Below, one piece after another: positions 1 through 11,668 of a stretch of DNA of 64,000 nucleotides. Made by a program: the position numbers and the translations under genes. Each line of letters opens with the position of its first letter. Positions within the stretch are counted from its first letter, which is position 1. Source of the stretch: Dolomedes plantarius (Eukaryota; Arthropoda; Arachnida; Araneae; Dolomedidae); assembly GCA_907164885.2 (NCBI GenBank), contig OU015498.1, forward strand, positions 126,981,727 through 127,045,726, given 5' to 3'. The notes beneath the pieces were generated by a model. That model did no database searches. It was given only the letters and a program-made list of their open reading frames with translations, and had not been told where the DNA came from.

Positions 1-2580
1 GGGAAAATTTACAGCTATTAATTACAAATTCATCGTATGTGAGAAAACATTTCTCTTATTCCATCTTCATATATTTTGTTTTGTAGCTAATAAATTGCGG
101 CTGATTATATGATTTTTAGAATCATCTATCAAAATATTTATGCCCTTCAGATTATCACATATTTCAAATACAAGAATAATTTCTAAATGTCATGAAATGA
201 ATCTGATAGTCAGAAATGACGATAATTTAATTCAAACGTAACAAAGTATAAATAGATTTTTAAAAAATCCTATATAACGAGGAAATTGACCGGTCGCTTC
301 ATCAGGAGGCTTTACCGAGTCGGTCACCTCAAGGGAATTTTTCTGATAGGATGTAGTTCAAGGCAAAATATATTCCAAGGCCCCGAGATCCCCACATTGA
401 AAACAGAATGTCAAAAGCATTAGGCCAATTTAAATCTCAACACAACATTAAAAACACAAAAAATCCCCAAAGAAATCCCCAAAGCAAACTTAGCATACCC
501 CGATTAAAAGAAAAGTGACAATAAAAATGATGAACCAGCTATTTATCCTGAAAAATTAGTAGTACCGCAGTAAAACTAAGGAAAAACTGCGCCACCTATT
601 TAACTGATATGCAGAACATTAAGTTTAAATTGTAAAAAGGAAAAAGAACAACCCAAATTTTATCTGGTATGACATTTTTCAGGTATTAAAGTATACCCGA
701 ATCTAAATACTATTTTTTAATAATATTAAAATTACCGAAGTTTCCAAGGAAATTATGTTTGCGTGGATTTTCCTCAAAAATATCGCATGCTTCTAAAAAA
801 TCGTCACTATTATTGCAAATTATTTTTCATTCTATACAGTTGCGAGTGAAATATATTATGATAGATTTTTTGGTTTAAATTGCAATGGAAATTAGTAAAC
901 ATAATGACTTCAAATTTGAAATAAAATCTTTTATCATAAATCCCAATTTTAATTCCTTTATTTTGAATTTAGGAATTACGTGGCATCTATTTCAAGCATG
1001 ACAAATTTACAAAATTCCCAATTGCAGCATCTTTTAATTACTGATTATTGTTGCTTGATCAAACATTTCTAGGGAATGTCATAAGATATTGAATTTGCTG
1101 TCATTAAAAATATTGAACAACAGTAAAATTTCTGGAAACAAGTAGCAATGGATAATCAAAAATGGAAACGGAATTAACATATTTAAATACAAGTATTAAA
1201 TTACTTCAAAGTTGGGAGTCAAAAACATATAATTTGGGTTGCAATTAATTTCCATCAATTTAATACATACATCTTAAATTCTTTCAGGGAATTATATACT
1301 GATGAAAAAATTTTCTTCTGAACCCGGTAGTAATTTATTCAAAATTTTCATCATACTCGAGCTTTCTACCAACATTTAACTTTTAGAAATAATTCAATTA
1401 AAAGGTGTGTTTATTTTGAATTTAAAGTACTTCAGCACCTGGCACTGAAGATTCTTGTCTCGGGAAAATATTTGCATTCGTGATTAAAATGTTTCATTGA
1501 AGCACAGGCTACTCCATGCGAGCATGTTTTTATAGGAGGTTTAGCATAAAAAGGATTAAAGCTGTCTGAAACTTTAAAGTTTCTAAAAAGAGATACTACC
1601 GAAAGTCTGCTAATTTCTGATTCATTATTGAAAACCTTCAGCTATTATGGTATAATTTGGGATTCATTCAAAATTCGATATTTCCTGTTAAAAGAGAATA
1701 CGAATTTATTTCTAAAACTATTTGCAATTTAAAAAAAAAAAACTACTTCGTTACGAAAATTAATTTAAAACGTGCTTAAAATTTTAAATTAATTTATGTT
1801 AATATTAATATATTTTAACAGGAACATATATCCTCCCTCTGTCTGCCACTCTCTCTCTCTCTCGGATTTGCTGAAGGGGGATCACTACTCTTAAATCTTT
1901 AAAACACTTGATTTTTTAGAAAAAAATATATGTTAAAGCCTGATCATTTCTGAACAAAATAAAGCAAACCGCATGAAAATATTCCGCTTAGTTTAGGAGA
2001 TATTGATATTCTAAATATTTAATTACTGATTAAGTTTATGGTAAGGAAAAATTTAAAATCTTTTCTCAAAAAGTAATTTTTCAACATTCCGCAACTGATA
2101 TCTCAAAAACTATGAAACATAATTCCATGACATTTTTATCACTGCATAATCATGTTATTTTATTGCGTCTGAACTAGAATTATTGCAATCACTGCACATT
2201 TTGTAATTATTTCAGGGGTAATTTAATGGAAAAATTTAAGGAAATTTTAAGTATATTTTGAGCAGTTTAAAAAAAAATTTAAAAAATATTTTAATGTTGA
2301 ATGTTTTATGTTCAATTGTATTTTGAATTATTTATTTTAAATATAAAAAAGAAATTATACATTTAAGTGTAAAATTAATTTTATAGTTCTGCGCGCAAGC
2401 CAGTATACAATAAAAATACATAAAAAGCAAGGTACATCTAAAGCATTTAAAAAAAATATTTAAAATTATTTTTAGAGTTGAAAATTTAATTATTAAAACA
2501 AATATATCAATTTATCATATACATAAAATTTGAAAAAATTGGGAGTAAATTGAAATAGTTACAAAGAGTCAAAAAATATG
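1..2580. other. AT-rich non-coding stretch
   Basis: No open frame of useful length, tRNA-like box or terminal-repeat pair is visible. The sequence is A/T homopolymers and short AT repeats, with a small CT tract near 1850. Confidence 0.6.
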
Positions 2581-2707
2581 AAAATATGCCTTATTTCCTT
2601 GACTTAAGGGTCGTGAGTCCCCATAATATCGGGTTTTATGCAAATGCAGTGTTAAACATGATACGCAAAGAGGTAACATCGTTAGTTCTGTGTGAAATTG
2701 TGACAGT

Positions 2708-2861
2708 ATGTCGAAACGAAAGGAACTTAGTGACTTTAAAAGAGGTGTTATAGTTGGTTGTCACATTAATGACAGGTCTATTCGCGCAATTGCAGTATAA
2801 TTATCACAGCTACGGTCAACTGTTTGTGATGTCGTTAAGAAGTGGAGGAATACCGGAGTTA
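2708..2861 (+). pseudogene. Tc1-like transposase, N-terminal HTH part 1
   Basis: A frame opening at 2708 begins MSKRKELSDFKRGVIVG, the usual start of Tc1-type transposases, where a paired helix-turn-helix binds the terminal repeats. An in-frame TAA follows the RSIRAIAV segment, then the second helix (LSQLRSTVCDVVKKW) resumes in the same frame. The frame stops at 2861 because a TIR element is inserted in a TTA site. The coding frame continues at 5141. The copy is inactive: it has a premature stop, an insertion, and a separated catalytic half (from 7166). Confidence 0.75.
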
Positions 2862-5140
2862 GGCCCGTATGCCGATCAAACACTTACGAGAGCAAAGCTC
2901 TCGCAAAGCCCCTCCCTTCCGCAGAGGGGTTGCATTTGAGATGCAGATCAAACAGCGAGAGCTTTTTCTCTCGTAAATACGAACGTCACGTGATCAAAAC
3001 TTGCGGCTAGTAGGGAGCTCTCGTAGACTCGTCTTTTCTCTCGCAAAGCCGGAATAGTCATTCGCTTTGCGAAGGAGAAGGATGTTATCCCTTTCTTTAA
3101 GCAGGGAATGGATATTACAAGATACGGATAATCCACTTAAGATGGAAGATGAAGTTTTTATTACAAAAATTTAGACTGTGCAAACATGAATTTATGTGTT
3201 TATTACATTTTTTCTACAACATCTTCAGCATTTATGAGCTCTAAAAGCTTTTTATTTCTGACTAACAACTATTTTTGTCTTCCATTATTTTAATTAATGC
3301 TTCTAAATTTTGATTAATTTTTAGCAGAATTCCTTGCCGGGATGTTGTTTCGATTTCTTGCACCATAGTTTTTTGGGTTTGAAGAGCCTCAGCTTCAAAT
3401 TTGCTGCTTCTCTTTTTCTTTTTAATGCTAGATGCTTCCTGCCACGTACTGTTGAACTGTCTAGAAAATAATAAAAAATACATAGTAAATGAGATAGCAC
3501 ATGAAACAGAGCTATTATGTCATACATAAAAATCAACATATGTTATTTCATAGAAGTTATTGTCACAGATTATATAGTAAAACTGCAAATAATTATGAAG
3601 AAGAGTTCTATGCAGGCATTTGCATAAAACTATGTATGTTACGTAAAACATACAATTGTTTAATTTCTATAAAGTATGGTACTAAACAAATTTTAATTAT
3701 CTCCAACAATTTCAGTCTGAAATTTATATTTTAAAACTTGTTACAAAAATTTGATTTAAATTTATCAAAATCCAAATAACTTACTTGATGATTGAGCAAT
3801 ATGCCAAGACTGTTTCTGCTGTTTTAGTGGTAGTTACAATCTTAGGTATTGTAATTCACTTTGAATAACAACAACTTTCTGGGGGGGGATTAATTAGTAT
3901 AAATAGCAAATAATTTTACTTTAAATTTATTTAAAAAATTCAAATTTTCCAAAAGCATTATGAAACAAACATTCATTTTGTTAGTTACAATAGCTATTTT
4001 TTTCTCTGGGATTTTTCTTAGCTTTATGATTTTACATAGTTGCATTTAACAATCATAAAGCTAAACATAATTCTGATATATGACTGAGCATTGGCAGTAA
4101 TCTTTTGAAGCACAATTATTAAATTTATATTTGCTATTTAAGTGTACAATGTTATGGTCTCAATCCCCACCCTCAAATATTAATAATGCGGTGATCTTTA
4201 CCTGGTAACAAAGCCTCCTGCAACAAAATATTTTGATCTTTGTTTAATGATTAACTAACAGCATTTTTAAAAATTTATAATAAGATTTATAAACAAAAAT
4301 AGAAATATGATATTCTTGTACACAAATGCCAGAAAAGTCTAACAGAACATTTTTAGTACTTAATTGTCCCTTAAATAAGCATTAGGACATTTTAAAATTT
4401 TGCTTTAATTAAATTTATTTATGATAAATATCTTGCAATGTAAAACTATGATATATTATAAATAGCATTGAAAATGATTAAAAGAAATTCTAATAAACAG
4501 GTAATTAAATACAAAATTAATAGTTTACTTACCATCCATTTTTTTCTGTTTTAAAACAGCCTACAAGTAAAAAAATAATAATAAAATATTAGGGTATTGC
4601 TAAAGTCAAATTACATTTTTTTCTTTTCAAATACAACTGAAATTACTTACCAATGCAGATGAATAGAATGACTCATCAGTGATGCCTTCACTGCACTTTT
4701 TTCTCGATCTCCTCTACTGAAAAATTTGATGTCCTTGAGACAATTTTATGTACAAAATGTAAAAGAAACAGCCACGTTGATCGAAGTCAAAGCGCGGGTT
4801 TTTTCCAATACTGTATACTTTTTCTTGAACCCCAACGCAAGGAAGCAATTAAAATGCCGTGTTTGAGGCAGTTCAGTCGGACGGTTTCGCTAAATTGACC
4901 GTCGAATCCCCCCCGCAGGTTAGGGTTCGTGAGGGACCCCAGCTCCCGCAAAAGGGAGGAGAAAAAGGGCGTGGCTTGACCATATAAGGTTTCCTTACAC
5001 ATCTTGACGTCATCATTTGCGGAAGCGCAAATTGTTTGATCAGCATAGCTAAAAAGAGTGCTCACCCCCTACTCTCGCAACAACCCCCCGTTTGCGAAGC
5101 GAGAGACACAAAGCTCCAGCGTTTGTTCTGCATACGGGCC
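2862..5140. mobile_element. PIF/Harbinger-like TIR element (about 2.28 kb)
   Basis: The ends are inverted repeats: the left begins GGCCCGTATGCCGATCAAAC and the right end, reversed, begins GGCCCGTATGCAGAACAAAC. Each end is flanked by TTA (2859-2861 and 5141-5143). A 3-bp TWA target and GG-starting termini are typical of PIF/Harbinger elements. Removing the element and one TTA restores the Tc1 reading frame exactly, which fixes the boundaries. Both subterminal regions carry repeated CTCTCGCAAAGC-like motifs on both strands. No Harbinger DDE transposase is visible inside, so it is probably non-autonomous. A minus-strand exon-like series occupies 3262-4716. Confidence 0.75.
3262..4716 (-). CDS. 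Possible spliced minus-strand gene inside the TIR element
   Basis: Unrecognised. On the minus strand, exon-like blocks bounded by AG acceptors and GTAAGT-like donors lie at 4651-4716, 4533-4560 (28 nt), 4202-4217 (16 nt), 3785-3840 and 3262-3460. The last four join into one open frame ending at TAA 3262-3264. The C-terminal part is rich in K, E and Q (KKKKRSSKFEAEALQTQK) and ends in a leucine-rich coil-like segment. Joining the first block to this frame introduces stops, so either that block is not part of the gene or the copy is decayed. A DNA-binding accessory protein of a Harbinger-type element is possible, but nothing diagnostic is seen. Splice calls are by eye. Confidence 0.3.
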
Positions 5141-5213
5141 TTAGGACAAGAACTGCACACGTTGGTCGTCCACGTAAACTGACCGAATACGATCGGCGTG
5201 TCCTGAAGGCTAA
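5141..5213 (+). pseudogene. Tc1-like transposase, HTH part 2
   Basis: After the TTA duplication the frame of the 2708 pseudogene resumes as RTRTAHVGRPRKLTEYDRRV, the GRPRKLT linker between the two Tc1 HTH subdomains. It runs into a C-tract/A-rich junction at about 5214, where a second insertion begins. Confidence 0.7.
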
Positions 5214-5469
5214 CCCCCCCCCCCAAAAAAAATAAATAAATAAATAAAATAAAATTACTATCAACTTCAGAAAAAAATATATTTCGATATTATTATGTAA
5301 ACGATAAATACAAGTAATTTAATCCCAAAAAGTTTTAAAAATAAAATTTTTTTTCACAAAATTTTAAAAAATGTTCAATTTTAAACACCAATTTCAAAAC
5401 ACTACTAGTATTTTATTTTTTTAAATTTTCCCTTGATTTTTTATTGTAGGTCAGAAATAACTTTTAAAT

Positions 5470-5619
5470 AGATTTAAAGATCGGATTTTTTGATAACAAT
5501 AGATTTTTTAAAAAACAATAACTTCATACAAGTAGAAAAAGCATGAAAACTGACTATTTTTTGTACATATGAATTTTTTTTAAATTTATCAATATATTAA
5601 AAATCCGATCCTTAAATCT
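5470..5619. repeat. Small foldback
   Basis: An arm of about 20 nt reading AGATTTAAAGATCGGATTTT is repeated in inverted orientation at the other end (reversed: AGATTTAAGGATCGGATTTT), with about 105 bp between. It abuts the end of the recognisable transposase remnant on the minus strand, so it may be a small MITE inserted there. Confidence 0.5.
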
Positions 5620-6270
5620 CTACCCCAGCAAAGGTGTATGGACACGAGCAACCTATCTTCCATCAAATGATATAGCTAAGTCACAAACAGGATTTTGAGA
5701 AAAATCCAAACCAAGCGCAATTTTCACTTTTTTGTGAACGTCTGTGAAAATATTTTTCAAGTTAATTGATTGTACTACATTTAGTTTATCTAAACACTTA
5801 GAAAAAGTTGCAGAAGAAAATGAGCCCATATTCATCACCATACACAAATTTTTTTATAGCAGAGTAAACTTTGCCAGTATGCAAAAAAAGCCTGTGTAAT
5901 TGGCAGATTCACATCTGATGAATTATTTTCTGTTGATATATATGAAGTATTCACAGATGCAGTTTCCTCATTGCAAACTTTGCAAATCCTTTTTAAATTA
6001 GTTGAAAATTCAACTTTACCACAAGATTGGAAAACTAAAGTTATCTCTTCACATGTTGAACATTTTGCAGTTTCAATCAAATTCTGTAGTTTTTTAAACT
6101 GACAATGATGTACTCATCACTGGAATCAGCTTCATATTTATTCGAAAAAGAAATATTTTACTGCATGGTGTCAGTATTACTTGAAACTAGTGCAGATGTA
6201 TTTCTTTGAAGATGTTTCTTACCACACCAATGTGTTTTGTTCGTATGTAAAGCATTTTCAGATTTATTAA
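5600..6270 (-). pseudogene. Kolobok/Mutator-like transposase N-terminal remnant
   Basis: Read on the minus strand, three out-of-phase pieces give NPRKFNKSENALHTNKTH near 6260, then a CSTCEE...CKVC cysteine segment near 6050 and LPITQAFFAYW, then MNMGSFSSATFSKCLDKL and CDLAISFDGR near 5650. The order (K/R-rich start, Cys pairs, a MNM-containing helix, then a D-x-x-x-S-F-D-G block) is that of the arthropod Mutator-like transposase domain proteins of Kolobok-type DNA transposons. The tryptophan expected after FDGR is a TAG. Frameshifts near 5840 and 6090 and the loss of everything after the FDG block make it non-functional. Family assignment is from motif order only. Confidence 0.4.
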
Positions 6271-7165
6271 ATTTCCGAGGATTATTTATCAATTATAATA
6301 ATACACGGAATAAGAATAACTTTTAGAGATAAAATAAAATGTAATATTGTCTTGAAAAAGACAGTATTTGTCACAAAAAGTAGAAATTTGATACAAAAAA
6401 GCAACAAGCAAAACAGCTGCTTGAAATTCAAATAAGTAAATAAAGTTATCATTTACAAATTCAGGCAAACTGAATGTAGCAATGATTAATCTTCTTTTCT
6501 TCGTATTTTTAAAAACATTGAGTCTGTCGAAGTCCCTTATTTGGCGTGTCGTGTGAAATCTTAGTAAAAACACTTAAGATAACTTAACACTTTTAATAAC
6601 TTCGAAACTTCAAAAACTTTAAAACTTAAACAAATTTTAACGTTGAAAAAACATAACATCATTTGCTGTATTCCCGGGCATACAGCTTCGGTGAGCTGGA
6701 CTCACAGCGCCCTGCAAAGGAACCGAGCTAGAAAAGTAAAATGGAGTGCAGTGCTTCTTCACGAAACTCCCGGCGGTTTTATAGCTACCTCCGGTATGTC
6801 TCAATTATGTCTTCTTCCCTATAAGGTTTCTTCTTCTGTCGGTTAAGTCGGCTTCTGTCAGTTGAAACGCAATGACGTCATCGTTCGCTCTCAACCGCCA
6901 CAAGTCTATCACGGAGGAAGTGCACCAAGAAATTGACCGAGAGACTTGTGCAAAAGAAGAGATGGTATGGCGTTTAAAGGGACAACATGATAACAGATGT
7001 TTGTTAAATCCGCCGTAACCGTAGTTCTATATGCAGTATCAGTCTGAAATTTTGTCAGAATGCAATCGAAAGTATGTAGTATGTAATAAGATAAAAATCT
7101 GAAAATCGAAATTTTTACGAAATTTTTACGAAATTTCGATATTAGTAGGGTGCTGAGTCCCCTAC

Positions 7166-7980
7166 GAGGGAGGTTCGTTAGAACAGCAAGAAACCACTTC
7201 AAATCATCAACAGTGAGTTTCAACAGGCAGAAGGGGTTACGGTTCACCCCGATACTTTGAACCAAAGAACTGCAAGCCCTCAATATCCACGAATGAGTTG
7301 CAGTATACAAACCAATCATCACCCTATCCAACAAAGCCGGCAGACACGCTTGGTATTTGCAGTGTCACAACTGGACTGTGGACCATTGGAAAACTGTTTT
7401 GTGGAGCGACGAGCTACGCTACCCGCACATCCAGTCGGATAGGCGTGCTTGGGTATGGCGAATGCCAGGCGAACATCTGTTACCCGAGTGTATAATTCTA
7501 ACTCTCAAGTTTGGTGGTGGTGGTGTACTTGTTTGGGGATGTTTTTCGTTGTATTGCCTGGGACCTTTGCATGTTGTTCCTGATAAATTGAATGCCGACG
7601 CCTGTATGAACATTTTGGACAATCAGGTTCTTCCTACGCTCTGGCAATTTTATGGAATGGACGAATATTGCTTCCAGGACGACAACGCTCCATGTCATGT
7701 TGCAACTTCTGTAAAACAGTGGTATGAATATATGGGTGTAAAACTTCTTCCTTGGCCTGCTCAGAATCCCGAGCTAAACCCCATAGAACATTTGGGGGAC
7801 GAGTTAGAACGACGCTAGCGGACCGGGGAGCCACGTCCGAAATCTACAGCTCAGCTGGTGAGATTCTTGCTGCAGGAATGGACACAAATACCCATACCTG
7901 TGTATGAAAATCTTGTTGAAAGTATACCCAGAAGGGTTGCTAGTGTAATTGCGGCACGTACGAACCATCCCTCTATTAAA
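7166..7980 (+). pseudogene. Tc1-like transposase, catalytic half (DD34E)
   Basis: Continues the 2708/5141 pseudogene. A middle segment (NSKKPLQIINSEFQQAEGVT) is followed by a frameshift near 7290, then WTVDHWKTVLWSDELRY (first D), GGGGVLVWGCFS, FQDDNAPCH (second D) and ELNPIEHLGDEL (E). Thirty-four residues separate the second D and E, the Tc1 spacing. An in-frame TAG at 7816 interrupts the C-terminus, which otherwise continues in frame to IPRRVASVIAARTN. DDE transposases of this family cut and paste at TA. This copy is dead: two insertions, at least one frameshift and several stops. Confidence 0.85.
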
Positions 7981-7984
7981 GCAT

Positions 7985-8168
7985 GTATTCTTTCCCTTAT
8001 ACCGTCACATCTTACTGTCCGATCCATTATTGTGGGGTAGTGTAGGTGAGCCAGCATTACTCCCTGTGTGGGAGACGACACGGAAACGACCAGGCCTAAT
8101 TCGGTATTTGAACCCAATCCCACTGACAGCTCAGAACGCTAACCATTGTTCTATGTGGGTGGCGTTTA
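7985..8168 (-). mobile_element. tRNA-headed SINE fragment
   Basis: On the minus strand from about 8168 the sequence reads like a tRNA-derived SINE head. An A-box-like AACAATGGTTAGCGTTCTGA is followed about 25 nt later by a B-box-like GGTTCAAATAC, then a body running towards 7985. The acceptor stem does not close, so it is not a functional tRNA gene. Such heads carry an internal RNA polymerase III promoter. It abuts the end of the Tc1 catalytic remnant. Confidence 0.45.
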
Positions 8169-8169
8169 A

Positions 8170-10740
8170 GGTATATGTATAATATATCCCATCACTGTTG
8201 GTTGCTGTAAGTTTATTAAAATAAACATGCTCTTAAATTGCAGAAGAAAGTTGTAGAAAACTAAGTCCAAATAGAGAAACTAGGAAATTTTTATTATCTG
8301 CTCATTGTTGGTCTATCTATTATCGGAAGTGTTTTCTTGAAACACTGAAATTGATTTTATGGTGACTTACTATAAATGCAAAAATTTCTGATGAATAATA
8401 TTTCTAGAGTACTGGTTATCCGAACACCATACACACACATATGAAATTCTTTTTTCGGCTGAAGTGTCAGTACCTAGGAATATACAATGGATTCCCCTAA
8501 CTTCTTGGACATTATTCTGCACTGACCGTATACTGATGAAGGAGCATTTAAAACGATTGTTCAATCCCTCCTTTGCATATTTTCTATTTATATCTCTTAG
8601 CAATATTTTTCTGTACCTAACTTTCTTTTCACTTACGTATAAAATTTCACAAGTTATGTAAGTTTATAAACTATATCAGATTTAAAGAATTGGAAGTTGA
8701 TATGCATCATTGTTTAAGAGTGTTACATTTATTAATGATAACATTTATTAATGATAAACATTTTATTAATGATAAAATTTATTTTTCGGGACAAGAATAA
8801 TTATTTTAGCACCATTGATTTCTGATACATGTTTTTCCTAAATCCATTACAATTCCTTCGAATTAGTTAGCGACATTAAGTGCAGAATGCTTGCAAGTTT
8901 ACGTCAGATAATCCGTGCTAATATCAAACATGAGAAATTTCCTTAAAGAATAGGATGAACGAGCTGTCACTTTGAAAAAGAGGTTAATCCCATCATTATT
9001 CTAAAGAATGTATAGACTCCCGAGAAAATCTTCGCGAGCATTTTGTATGGTAAAGATATAGCCTGGTTAATTATAAAGAGAACATAAGTTTCTAAAACTC
9101 TTTTTCTTCAGTGTAGTCTTACAGCTAGCGAAATAAGAAAAATTTCCATTAATTATTATGTCTGGAATTATAAAATCTCGTGTACTACAGTTTACTTAGT
9201 TTCGTATTGTGTGAAAAGTTATTTTATATGGTACATAATGTGTAAAACCGTTTAACAGAAACACAGTCTTAGTTGTTTACATTACAGTAGCATGAAATAA
9301 AACAAGTTTGTTAGTGAAATGCATATGATGATATCTTGTGAAACTTGTTGTCGTAATTTCTGTACTGTAACTTGTTGTTAGTTTCAGAGTTAATGAGAGT
9401 CGAATCCATGTAAAACTGGATATAACTATGAACATACATGTAAAAAACAAAGTTATGAATGGGTAAATTAAATAACTCTTCAACGGTGAAGAACATGTGA
9501 AAAGTTTTGTGTATAAAGAAGTACATAAAACAAAGGTTTTGAAAACTAAAGGAACTAAGAATTGACTGAGAATTAATGCATTCTTTCTCTAGAATTAGTT
9601 GTTTGTGAGGAGTGAGGAGTGCGTGAGGATGGCGGTTCGGAAACAGAAGATTTTCTTAGCATCGAAGCGGAAAAGAATCAGGATTTTCGTATACAAAACC
9701 ATAAAAATGACAGAGAATTGTATCATTCATCTTTAAAAGTAAAATGAAGTAAGGATATATGTGGGGTAAATAAAAACTTGATTATTAAATGATGATATAA
9801 AATTTAAATGAAGATTCTTTATAATAATTCTAAAAGTAATTAGATTAATATCATTACCTCTATAACTTTAATCAAGTGCTAAAAATTTTTCGGGAAAGGG
9901 AAAACGAAATTCAAAGGTTTTCGATCATTGTTCTATAAAACTGTGAACAATAAAAAAACAGCAATTTTTGGAGAATCTATAAAAATTTAAATATTAAACG
10001 TTAATGTAAAATAAAATTAAATAATTAAATAAGCTTAAATATTTAAATTTTACCTGTCAACGATTAAATATTTCATTAAATTATAGTTTTATTCATTAAA
10101 TTATTTAAGCTATTGTCGATAAGTAAAAGCTTCTGACATTTTTTATTTTTACAAATTTTTAGTTAGAAACTAAGATATCATAATACCTCCCGAAATCTAA
10201 AATGAGAACGATGCTTAACAAGCATTTCATCGTTGTCATATCATTTAAATTCAGGCAAAAGTACCAAGAATTTTGTTAATTGAAGACACACGCCCAAAAA
10301 GCAGTATGTTCGCGAAGAGTAGTCATAGTTTAATTCTTCTTTTATGTATTTTCTGTACTTTCCATGCGTAAGGAAAATTCATCGCAGTCTTTCGAGCAAT
10401 GAATCCATTTAGAAAATTAATTTACTGTTAAATATAGCTTAATGTAATTTTTTTGCGGGAGGAATGACACATATAAGTTCAAATTTAATTTTGCTTTCCT
10501 AAAGACTATCACTGTATTAAAGGTAGAGCTAGATGGGTAATTAAATGATAAGCAAAGAATTTAGAAAGTTTTCCAGCAACTTTCAGTCTTTATTATAAAA
10601 GATATTTTAATATAACAGTTGCATTCTTAATGAATACATAGAAAGTAAATACCTCTCTCCTCAAAAATTGCTATTCTGCTATTGTTCACTGTTTTATAAA
10701 ACAATGTTCGAAAAGCTTCCAATTTCCTTTTCATTGATTG
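8170..10740. other. AT-rich stretch without recognised features
   Basis: Only short, AT-rich open frames in low-complexity sequence. A few imperfect direct repeats (TTTATTAATGATAA near 8725-8775) are present. No terminal repeats or RNA genes were recognised. Confidence 0.55.
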
Positions 10741-10742
10741 GG

Positions 10743-11150
10743 GTGATTGGTTCGGAAATCACACGTCCTATTTAAAAAGTGATAAAAACTCCTTTATTAA
10801 AAAAACGATGATTTGATGTAGTATGTACAGATGAAGAAATTTGCGATAAAAACTAGATAGTCGGTTCCAAAACACCTGACCCTGCTTACTCAGCAACGCG
10901 CTCCCTGCTTTCCCCTGCACATGTGTCTCCTTCACGAGAACTCAAGGCCACTTCGTCCTTCTCCTCCGCGAGACGAACGAGCTGTCATCTCTACTACAAG
11001 CAAGTAAGCTACTGCCTGAGTGCCAATTAATCCAACTGCCGGCCTTTTATACGAGTGCCCGGGATACATCTGCTTGCACACACTCGGAGGTGTTCGTTTC
11101 TTCGATTCCCACAGCTTAATGTCAGAGATGGTATTCGGCTTCTTCACGTC

Positions 11151-11152
<2 letters not shown>
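10743..11152 (-). mobile_element. Possible LTR/promoter fragment
   Basis: A GC-richer block that, on the minus strand, has a TATAAAAG box at 11044-11051, an initiator-like region about 30 nt downstream, and an AATAAA near its end. This resembles an LTR in minus orientation, but no TG...CA boundary or target duplication could be fixed. The part with the TATA box is duplicated at 11452-11612. It could instead be a fragment of a host promoter. Confidence 0.3.

Positions 11153-11219
<67 letters not shown>
11153..11219. repeat. (TA)n microsatellite
   Basis: Pure alternating TA of about 33 units, ending directly at the duplicated Tc1 left end. Confidence 0.95.
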
Positions 11220-11224
<5 letters not shown>

Positions 11225-11610
11225 TGGCTCCTAAAAGTGTTCGTACAGTTGCGAATTTCAATGAAATAGGGGTGTATCCATTAATTACAATGAATATTTC
11301 AGAATGGATATTTAATAATAGTAGGATCTATAATCAATTCTTAACAAAATTACATGAAATAATTTGAAAACATAGTAAAACTTTATTTTTAAGAAACCAG
11401 TAATCAAAAAGTAACAAAAACTCTATTATCTCTCAAAAGTAACAAAATCTATACTACAAGCAAGTAAGCTACTGCCTGAGTGCCAATTAATCCAACTGCC
11501 GGCCTTTTATACGAGTGCCCGGGAAACATCTGCTTGCACACACTCGGAGGTGTTCGTTTCTTCGATTCCCATAGCTTAATGTCAGAGATGGTATTCGGCT
11601 TCTTCACGTC

Positions 11611-11612
<2 letters not shown>

Positions 11613-11665
<53 letters not shown>
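11613..11665. repeat. (TA)n microsatellite
   Basis: Pure TA repeat directly abutting the Tc1 terminus at 11666. It is the second copy of the tract at 11153-11219. Confidence 0.95.

Positions 11666-11668
<3 letters not shown>

Larger units (their letters stand above)
5214..7165. other. Second insertion in the same Tc1 copy
   Basis: The Tc1 frame stops at VLKA (5213), and the next Tc1-like residues (NSKKPLQIINSEFQQ) appear from about 7174. About 1.95 kb has therefore been inserted or has replaced sequence. The left junction is a poly-C/poly-A/(TAAA) tract. No clean TIR or target duplication is visible at either edge. The segment holds a foldback, a transposase remnant, and a GC-richer block at 6650-6960 in which I recognise nothing. 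Confidence 0.5.

Noticed and set aside
281..340. Possible hairpin with GACCGGTC and GTCGGTC
   Set aside because: Arms too short and imperfect to distinguish from chance.
4787..5065. 92-codon minus-strand frame in the right subterminal part of the Harbinger-like element
   Set aside because: It overlaps subterminal repeats, has no recognisable domain and no conserved splice link to the downstream blocks.
11020..11367. Open frames encoding long Tyr-Ile repeats across TA tracts (also near 11480, 14166, 23107, 41579 and 63039)
   Set aside because: They are translations of (TA)n microsatellites on either strand, not proteins.
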